The position numbers were made by a program, and so were the translations under genes. A stretch of 5,422 nt of DNA from DASQGA01 sp035535315 (GTDB lineage: Bacteria > Actinomycetota > Thermoleophilia > Gaiellales > Gaiellaceae): NCBI GenBank assembly GCA_035535315.1, contig DATLQD010000179.1, positions 1 through 5,422 of the forward strand, read 5' to 3'. The notes beneath the pieces are model-generated. The model was given only the letters and a program-made list of their open reading frames with translations, made no database searches and was not told the origin of the DNA. Shown piece by piece: positions 1 through 4,206 of this stretch; positions within the stretch are counted from its first letter, which is position 1; every line of letters starts with the position of its first letter.

Positions 1-28
1 GGGCCGAGGATGTCTGGCACTGCGGACG

Positions 29-1213
29 TCACGCGACCTCGACCTTCGCGACGACGCCTCCCGCAAGCCAGGCGACACCTTCCTGGACGAGTGCGAGGTG
101 CAGCTCGTGGCGGCCCGGACGGGCGGGAGCCAGGAGACGCACGGTGCATCGGGCGGTCTCGCCGGCGCCGATGGCGCCGGGAAGCGGGGACCAGAGGCAG
201 CGAGTCGGGGTCTCCCAGCGCGATGCGATCGAGACCGGATGGGGCGGAGCGGTCGCCAGAGGCGCGCGACCGAGATTCGTCACCATGCAATGGACATCTG
301 TGAGCTCGCCACGCCGAAGCGGGCCCAGTTCTCCTGTGTGGATGGAGGCATGGAGGTCGCTCGGGGCGAGCGCGGGCATGGGACGTTGCGGCGGGAAGGA
401 GGTTGCGAGCATCCGCGCAGCGCCCCTCGGCAGGGCCAGCAGGTCGTAGACCTCGCGCACCGGCAGCTCGACTCGATGCACGGGCACAAGCCCGTCCCTC
501 GTCAGGACGGCGACGCTCGCGAAGCCCGCTTCGCCGCGACGGACGCTTTCGCCCACGTAGACGTGGTCGCCCGCCGCGGCTATCCCGCGCGTCCACCCGC
601 GGAGCCGGACGCGACGCGCGACCCGGCCTTTCGGCGTGAGGACAACGAGCTCGGAACGCCCCGAGTCGCAGAGGAGCAGGCTGTCCTCGACCACTCTCGG
701 AGAGTGCGGCGAGCTAAAACCCGCTGCGACCACGGTGTCGGACTCCGCGTCGAGCAGGATGCCCTGGCCGTCGCGGGGACCCACGGCCCACTCGCGGTGG
801 CGGGCAAAGCGGCCGAACGCCGTCACGAGGACCCGGCCCTCGTGGACGGCCACGCCGTTCAGGTGCCGGCAGTCGCCGGTTCCCGGAGGTTTCCACCGTC
901 GGGCCACGTGGCCCTTTGCATCGATCCAGAAAACCGCATTGCCGAGTGTGGACACGGCGACCAGGAGCTCCCCGTCCCAGGCGAGGTCGTGCGGGTCGGC
1001 GAGCCCCGGAACCGCAAGCCGCTCGTCGAGCCCGTCCGGCCCATACAACAGAACCTCCCCGGTGCGGGCCGTCTCGGCCGGATCGAACCGGGCGCGGGCA
1101 ATGCAGCTCCCGGAACACGCGATCCCGCTTGTCGGGAGGCGGTCGATCTGCTCGACCCGGCTTCCGTCGAGAAGCACGAGCCCCTCGTCGAGGCACGAGA
1201 CCGCGATCTCCAT
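29..1213 (-). CDS. TIGR03032/DUF4915-type beta-propeller protein with C-terminal Ig-like domain
   Basis: 394 residues, ATG start, TGA stop. No biochemical function is established for this family that I can name. Residues about 1-285 look like a repeated beta-propeller. They carry the conserved stretches I associate with TIGR03032/DUF4915: DCRHLNG (114-120), a VTAFGR stretch (130-135), GFSSPHSPR (165-173), DSGRSEL (183-189), GWTRGIA (206-212) and EVYDLLALP (254-262). Residues about 295-394 form a separate beta-sandwich-like domain with VTNLGRAPL (311-319), a PGAIGAGET turn (345-353), PARPGRHELHLALVQEG (363-379) and AW (381-382). This resembles the small Ig-like module attached to many glycosyltransferases and methyltransferases of surface-polysaccharide clusters. 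No signal peptide or membrane segment is evident, so it is probably cytoplasmic. It is divergent from the aminotransferase-like gene. The ATG lacks a Shine-Dalgarno and sits 6 nt from a -10-like box. Family assignment is fairly sure; a polysaccharide link is inference from the C-terminal domain only. Confidence 0.85.
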   Translation of the reverse strand: MEIAVSCLDEGLVLLDGSRVEQIDRLPTSGIACSGSCIARARFDPAETARTGEVLLYGPDGLDERLAVPGLADPHDLAWDGELLVAVSTLGNAVFWIDAKGHVARRWKPPGTGDCRHLNGVAVHEGRVLVTAFGRFARHREWAVGPRDGQGILLDAESDTVVAAGFSSPHSPRVVEDSLLLCDSGRSELVVLTPKGRVARRVRLRGWTRGIAAAGDHVYVGESVRRGEAGFASVAVLTRDGLVPVHRVELPVREVYDLLALPRGAARMLATSFPPQRPMPALAPSDLHASIHTGELGPLRRGELTDVHCMVTNLGRAPLATAPPHPVSIASRWETPTRCLWSPLPGAIGAGETARCTVRLLAPARPGRHELHLALVQEGVAWLAGGVVAKVEVA

Positions 1214-1219
1214 CAGGCG

Positions 1220-1225
1220 ATCTTG
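1220..1225 (-). promoter_or_regulatory. Possible -10 box for a leaderless transcript of the beta-propeller gene
   Basis: On the minus strand the box reads CAAGAT, matching A at position 2 and T at position 6 of the bacterial -10 consensus. It is followed by 6 nt and then the ATG at 1213, which is the spacing expected if transcription starts on the A of the start codon. No Shine-Dalgarno lies upstream of that ATG. No convincing -35 was found. Inference from spacing only. Confidence 0.35.
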
Positions 1226-1236
1226 ACGAATTGCGC

Positions 1237-1242
1237 TAGCGT
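1237..1242 (+). promoter_or_regulatory. Possible -10 box (TAGCGT) for the cysteine desulfurase-like gene
   Basis: TAGCGT fits the TANNNT pattern and ends 9 nt before the GTG start at 1252, implying a leader of only a few bases or none. No Shine-Dalgarno precedes the GTG. A TTGACG at 1223-1228 looks like a -35 but lies only 8 bp upstream, too close for a standard promoter with this -10, so it is not counted as one. Confidence 0.4.
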
Positions 1243-1251
1243 CACCGACTT

Positions 1252-2421
1252 GTGAGTACCGTCACCTTCGACGTCGCCGCCGTCCGCGCGCGCTTTTCTG
1301 CCCTGGCGCGGCCGACCGCGTTCTTCGACGGGCCCGGCGGGACGCAGGTGCCCGACTCCGTGATCGAGGCGATGGCCTCGTATCTGCGCGAGTCGAATGC
1401 GAACCTGGGAGGAGCGTTCGAGACGAGCCACAGAAGCGACGACGTCGTGGCGGCGGCGCACGAGCGAGCGGCGCGGTTCCTCGGGGCCAGCCCAGACGAG
1501 GTCGGGTTCGGCGCCAACATGACGACGCTGAACTTCGCGCTCTCGAGGGCCGCTGGGCGCGATTTTCAGAGCGGCGACGAGATCATCGTCACGCGCCTGG
1601 ATCACGACGCGAACGTCGCGCCCTGGCTCGAGCTGGCCCGTGACCACGACCTGCTAGTGCGGTTCGTCGACATCTATGAGGAGGACTGCACGCTTGGGCT
1701 CCTGGACCTCGAGCGCCAGCTCTCGGACCGGACCCGGGTGGTCGCCTACCCGTGGGCCTCGAACGCGGTCGGGACGGTGACTGACGTGCGGCGCATCGCA
1801 GATCTCGCGCACCAGGCAGGCGCTCTCGCGTGGATCGACGCCGTGCACTACGCGCCGCACGGGCCCATCGACGTGGCCGCCGTGGACGCCGACGTCCTCA
1901 TTTGCTCGCCGTACAAGTTCTTCGGTCCGCACCTGGGGCTCTTCTTCGGCCGGAAGACCGTGCTCGAGCGGCTCCGTCCGTACAAGGTTCGGCCCGCTGA
2001 CGACCACCCGGTCGCGCACCGCTTCGAGACGGGCACGCTCTCGCACGAGGCGCTCGCAGGGTTTGTGGCAGCCGTCGATTACATCGAGTCGGTCGGGTGG
2101 GGCGCGATCGCGGCCCAAGAGCGAGAGCTCGGAGAGCGCTTCCTCGCCGGCCTACCCGACGGAGTTCGGCTCTATGGACTTCCGACCATGGACGGCCGGA
2201 CGCCGACCTTCGCGATCACGCTCGAGTCGCACGCCCCGGACGCGGTCGCCACGCACCTCGCCGAGCGGGACATCGCGGTCTGGTCGGGGAACTACTACGC
2301 CCTCGAGATCATGGAGCGGCTCGCGCTTCCGGACGGCGCCGTGCGGATCGGCTTCGTCCATTACAACACCGTCGAGGAGGTCGACCGGCTGCTCGAAGAG
2401 CTCGGGCGGCTGGCCCGATGA
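1252..2421 (+). CDS. Cysteine desulfurase-like PLP-dependent enzyme (TIGR01976/VC1184 subfamily)
   Basis: 389 residues, GTG start, TGA stop; full length for aminotransferase class V. The fold-type I PLP site is clear: FFDGPGGTQVP (24-34) near the N-terminus, the stacking His in LDHDAN (H118), D196 in the WIDAVHY segment (194-200) as ligand of the PLP nitrogen, Lys222 in CSPYKFFGPHLG (218-229) as the Schiff-base lysine, and FETGTLSHEA (258-267) near the phosphate site. The C-terminal region has VWSGNYYAL (343-351) and VRIGFVHYNTVEEVDRL (364-380). In SufS the segment aligned with VWSGNYYAL carries the sulfur-accepting cysteine; here there is none. The only cysteines are C146 and C218. Desulfurase activity is therefore doubtful despite the family name; a lyase or other PLP reaction is possible. 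No Fe-S genes lie nearby. The GTG is the first in-frame start and gives the family's usual N-terminus. Likely monocistronic, with hairpins beyond its stop. Confidence 0.9.
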   Translation: MSTVTFDVAAVRARFSALARPTAFFDGPGGTQVPDSVIEAMASYLRESNANLGGAFETSHRSDDVVAAAHERAARFLGASPDEVGFGANMTTLNFALSRAAGRDFQSGDEIIVTRLDHDANVAPWLELARDHDLLVRFVDIYEEDCTLGLLDLERQLSDRTRVVAYPWASNAVGTVTDVRRIADLAHQAGALAWIDAVHYAPHGPIDVAAVDADVLICSPYKFFGPHLGLFFGRKTVLERLRPYKVRPADDHPVAHRFETGTLSHEALAGFVAAVDYIESVGWGAIAAQERELGERFLAGLPDGVRLYGLPTMDGRTPTFAITLESHAPDAVATHLAERDIAVWSGNYYALEIMERLALPDGAVRIGFVHYNTVEEVDRLLEELGRLAR

Positions 2422-2441
2422 ACGTCTCTCGCCTACGGCTC

Positions 2442-2476
2442 GCTCCCGCGGAGGAAACCATGTTTCCCCCGCGAGC
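2442..2476. terminator. Hairpin 1 downstream of the desulfurase-like gene (possible terminator)
   Basis: Left arm 2442-2458 and right arm 2462-2476 close on a CAT loop. The stem has twelve positions from the loop (11 paired and one A-C mismatch, 2452/2468), then a two-base bulge and three more pairs. It starts 20 bases past the upstream stop. There is no T-run after it, only a C-rich stretch, so intrinsic termination is not certain. In RNA copied from the minus strand the A-C mismatch becomes a U-G wobble, so the hairpin would be better paired in that direction. An alternative outer pairing, GGCTCGC (2437-2443) with GCGAGCC (2471-2477), also exists. Confidence 0.45.
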
Positions 2477-2495
2477 CCCCTTCTTACCGTCCAAG

Positions 2496-2521
2496 GTGGA
2501 GGAACCTCCCGGTTCCCCCAC
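2496..2521. repeat. Hairpin 2, related in sequence to hairpin 1
   Basis: Left arm 2496-2506 and right arm 2511-2521 close on a TCCC loop, with ten pairs and one A-C mismatch (2500/2517). The inner arms, GGAGGAACC and GGTTCCCCC, nearly match hairpin 1's GGAGGAAAC and GTTTCCCCC, and the mismatch falls at the same stem position. The two hairpins may be diverged copies of one element or a tandem terminator. A C-rich stretch follows, without a T-run. Confidence 0.45.
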
Positions 2522-2532
2522 ACCCCCTCCAC

Positions 2533-2565
2533 ACGCTCATGGGCCAAAGGTCGGCCCATGAGCGT
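2533..2565. repeat. Perfect 13-bp inverted repeat overlapping the start of the 98-aa gene
   Basis: ACGCTCATGGGCC (2533-2545) and GGCCCATGAGCGT (2553-2565) are exact reverse complements separated by a 7-nt loop, AAAGGTC. The right arm contains the ATG at 2558 of the small gene, and the loop contains AAAGG (2546-2550), a weak Shine-Dalgarno 7 nt before that ATG. It could be a protein-binding operator, an mRNA structure controlling translation, or the last stem of a repeat element covering 2442-2565. The inverted repeat is certain; its role is inference. Confidence 0.6.
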
Positions 2566-2854
2566 TCACCTCTGGTGGGCGCAGAACGACGGCATGTCGG
2601 GCCATGTCTGGCTCGGTCCGCGCGAGCTCGATCTGCTCCGCCAGGAGATGCTTCTCCAGGGGATGGCCGAGTCGTTTCCGGTCGAGAAGCTCGCGCCGGA
2701 GGACGAGTCGAGGATCACGCCCCAGGAGATCGAGGGCGCACTGGCGGTCGCGGCTGAGAACCCCACGGCCCTCCGGGATCCGAAGCTCTGGCGCGACTGG
2801 CTCGCATTCCTGGACGGCGCCCGCCACAAGGGCGGGCTCGTCCTGCGGGCCTAG
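2558..2854 (+). CDS. Small protein of unknown function (98 aa)
   Basis: I do not recognise this protein. It runs from ATG 2558 to TAG and has strongly GC-ending codons like its neighbours, which supports real coding. It is soluble and acidic in the middle, with no signal peptide or membrane segment and no cysteines. It is rich in tryptophan for its size: W6, W7, W18, W78 and W81. An N-terminal strand-like part (1-20, MSVHLWWAQN onward) is followed by probable helices at about 21-39 (PRELDLLRQEMLLQGM), 53-67 (ITPQEIEGALAVAAE) and 75-90 (PKLWRDWLAFLDGARH), and the end is GGLVLRA. The weak Shine-Dalgarno AAAGG lies 7 nt upstream, inside a hairpin loop. A second in-frame ATG at 2594 (MSGHVWLG) would give 86 residues, but it has no ribosome site either and would lose the WW part. 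Its stop lies 3 bp from the stop of the converging SIS gene. Confidence 0.7.
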   Translation: MSVHLWWAQNDGMSGHVWLGPRELDLLRQEMLLQGMAESFPVEKLAPEDESRITPQEIEGALAVAAENPTALRDPKLWRDWLAFLDGARHKGGLVLRA

Positions 2855-2857
2855 TTC

Positions 2858-3763
2858 CTACTCGTAGGAGTCACGGGCCCGCTTCCACGGCTCTTCGTCC
2901 TGGCGGATCCGGTCCGGGTTCACGCCCCGGCGCTCGGCGAGGTCGAGAACGAGCAGGTGGAACGGCAGGATCCCGAGGATGGGCCGCTCGGCGGCGCCGT
3001 CGGCCTGCGGCAGGAGCTCGGCGGCCGCCCCGATTTCGCGGAGCGCCTTGACCGCGTCGCGGGAACGCTCACCGGCCCGTCCCTCGCCGTCCAGAACGAG
3101 CGCGCGGACGGTCTCGTCCACCGCGGCCAGGTGACCGTGGAGAAGCTGCTCCGTGTGGTAGGCCTCGGCGGAGACGAACGTGCCTTCGCGGAGCTTCAGC
3201 GCAGCCTCCTGCGCTGTCGGCCAGTCGCGTCCGGCACCCACGATGAGCCAGCGGTCGTGATCGGACGGCTCGAGCCTCGGTCCCTCGAGCGCGGCCTCGA
3301 CGGCAGCCGGAAGCCCGGCGATGTCGTGACCCACCATGGCGGCCGCGGCTGCGACGGCGGCCGTGTAGCTCTTGGTGTGGCAGTACGACTCCTCGATCTC
3401 CGGTGCCACTTGGACGACGTCGTTCACGAGCTTGGCGAGCGCGCTCTCGGCGGTTCCGGTGACGAGCCAGGACGGACCGTCGAAGGCACGCACGGCTTCG
3501 GTCGTAAGCGAAGTCGTACCTTCGTGGCTCACGGCCACGAGGACGTCGGCGCGTCTGGGCCGCAGGACGAGCTCGAGCGCCTGAACTGCCTCCCCTCCGG
3601 CCAACCCGGCGCCAACCTGGGCAGCGTGGAACGACGTGCCGCAGCCCGTAAAGAGGACGAGCCCCTCCGGATAGCGCCGGTCACCGACACGCTCCTGGAC
3701 GCCCCGAAGCCATTCTGGCTGGGCGAAGATCGCCTCGCGGGTCTGCTCTCCGGGCTTCGGCAT
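2858..3763 (-). CDS. GlmS-isomerase-like double-SIS sugar-phosphate protein without glutaminase domain
   Basis: 301 residues, ATG start, TAG stop. It corresponds to only the isomerase half of GlmS (about 600 residues), with no N-terminal GATase. Two SIS domains are visible. The first (about 34-155) has FTGCGTSFHAA (38-48), AVSHEGTTSLTTEA (77-90) in place of the GlmS phosphate-binding S-x-S-G-E-T loop, and CHTKSYTAA (128-136). The second (about 170-301) has LIVGAGRDWPTAQEAALKLR (173-192), then EGTFVSAEAYHTEQLLHGHL (193-212). E193 and H209 line up with the GlmS catalytic Glu and ring-opening His. The end, NPDRIRQDEEPWKR (282-295), resembles the GlmS tail but lacks its final SVTVE. The likely role is isomerisation or deamination of an amino-sugar phosphate, as in AgaS/FrlB-like proteins; the substrate cannot be read from sequence. 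No amino-sugar genes are adjacent. The start has no Shine-Dalgarno and lies 9 nt from TAGCTT on the minus strand. Confidence 0.88.
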   Translation of the reverse strand: MPKPGEQTREAIFAQPEWLRGVQERVGDRRYPEGLVLFTGCGTSFHAAQVGAGLAGGEAVQALELVLRPRRADVLVAVSHEGTTSLTTEAVRAFDGPSWLVTGTAESALAKLVNDVVQVAPEIEESYCHTKSYTAAVAAAAAMVGHDIAGLPAAVEAALEGPRLEPSDHDRWLIVGAGRDWPTAQEAALKLREGTFVSAEAYHTEQLLHGHLAAVDETVRALVLDGEGRAGERSRDAVKALREIGAAAELLPQADGAAERPILGILPFHLLVLDLAERRGVNPDRIRQDEEPWKRARDSYE

Positions 3764-3772
3764 GGCGGGGCG

Positions 3773-3782
3773 AAGCTACCAT
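3773..3782. promoter_or_regulatory. Overlapping divergent -10-like boxes between the SIS and thioesterase genes
   Basis: The annotated starts are only 17 bp apart. On the minus strand, TAGCTT (plus positions 3773-3778) ends 9 nt before the SIS ATG at 3763. On the plus strand, TACCAT (3777-3782) ends 7 nt before an in-frame GTG at 3790 of the thioesterase. Both fit TANNNT. Neither gene has a good Shine-Dalgarno, so both transcripts may be leaderless. If TACCAT is the -10, the ATG at 3781 is inside the promoter and cannot be the start. Inference from pattern and spacing. Confidence 0.4.
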
Positions 3783-4206
3783 GGCCGCCGTGCAAGGGTT
3801 CGCCCACACCTTCTCCCAGGACGTCGCGTTCCGCGACCTCGACGGGCTCGGGCACGTGAACAACGCCGTCTACCTGAGCTACGTCGAGTCCGCCCGGCTT
3901 GCGTACATGCAGGAAGTCCTCGGGCCGCTCGAGCTCGAGGAGCTCGGCATCGTCGCGGACGTGAAGATCTCCTTCCGCTCCCCTGCGGCCCTCGGGGAGA
4001 CGCTCGAAGTGGGTCATCGCGTCAGCCGCGTCGGGGAGACGAGCCTCGTCTTCGACTTCGAGGTGCGGGGCGGCGACGGACGACTGGTCGCCGAGGGATC
4101 GACCGTGCACGTAGCCTTCGACTACGGCGTGCAGCGCCCGGTGCCCGTCCCCGAGGAGTGGCGCCGCCGAATCGAGTCCCACGAAGCAAGGAGCCTGGTC
4201 AGCTGA
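3781..4206 (+). CDS. Acyl-CoA thioesterase, hotdog fold (4HBT/YbgC-FadM type)
   Basis: 141 residues from ATG 3781, TGA stop; usual length for a single-hotdog thioesterase. It is expected to hydrolyse acyl-CoA or a related thioester in the cytoplasm. The signature FRDLDGLGHVNNAVYLSYVE (17-36) matches the 4HBT pattern, and D21 corresponds to the catalytic Asp that precedes xxGHxN. Next come the central-helix part ESARLAYMQ (36-44) and the strands VKISFRSPAALGETLEV (61-77), SLVFDFEV (88-95) and GSTVHVAFD (106-114). The chain ends in a charged tail (125-141). The start is ambiguous: GTG at 3790 would give MQGFAHTFSQ and may suit a leaderless transcript better. The last base of its stop is the first base of the M16 peptidase start, so the two genes are co-transcribed and probably translationally coupled. 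Acyl-chain preference cannot be told from sequence. Confidence 0.9.
   Translation: MAAVQGFAHTFSQDVAFRDLDGLGHVNNAVYLSYVESARLAYMQEVLGPLELEELGIVADVKISFRSPAALGETLEVGHRVSRVGETSLVFDFEVRGGDGRLVAEGSTVHVAFDYGVQRPVPVPEEWRRRIESHEARSLVS
4188..4193 (+). promoter_or_regulatory. Shine-Dalgarno for the M16 peptidase gene
   Basis: AAGGAG inside the end of the thioesterase gene, 12 nt before the ATG at 4206. The spacing is somewhat long but the match is the best ribosome site seen in the window. It supports ATG 4206 as the start and translation coupled to the upstream gene. Confidence 0.6.

Noticed and set aside
1..20. Possible start of a further minus-strand gene at GTG 20 (MPDILG at the window edge)
   Set aside because: Only six codons are visible and there is no good ribosome site; too little to call, although a tight downstream gene in the same direction would be plausible.
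1223..1228. TTGACG as a -35 box for the gene at 1252
   Set aside because: Only 8 bp separate it from TAGCGT, and no -10 match is found 16-18 bp downstream, so it does not form a standard promoter.
98..1255. 385-codon open frame on the plus strand, antisense to the beta-propeller gene
   Set aside because: High-GC shadow: its protein is low-complexity, rich in Arg, Gly, Ala and His, with no recognisable motif, while the minus strand matches a known family along its length.
2063..2557. N-terminal extension of the small gene's frame back into the desulfurase-like gene (263 residues in total)
   Set aside because: Before position 2558 the frame gives Ser/Arg/Thr-rich shadow sequence overlapping a well-supported gene; sensible protein begins at ATG 2558.
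2957..3859. 300-codon open frame antisense to the SIS gene
   Set aside because: Same GC-driven effect; it runs into the start of the thioesterase in the wrong frame and shows no domain, whereas the minus strand encodes clear SIS motifs.
3927..3951. Repeated GAGCTC/CTCGAG motifs in the thioesterase gene
   Set aside because: They encode alternating Leu-Glu (ELEELG) with preferred GC-rich codons, and CTCGAG is common throughout the window, so this is codon use, not a regulatory repeat.
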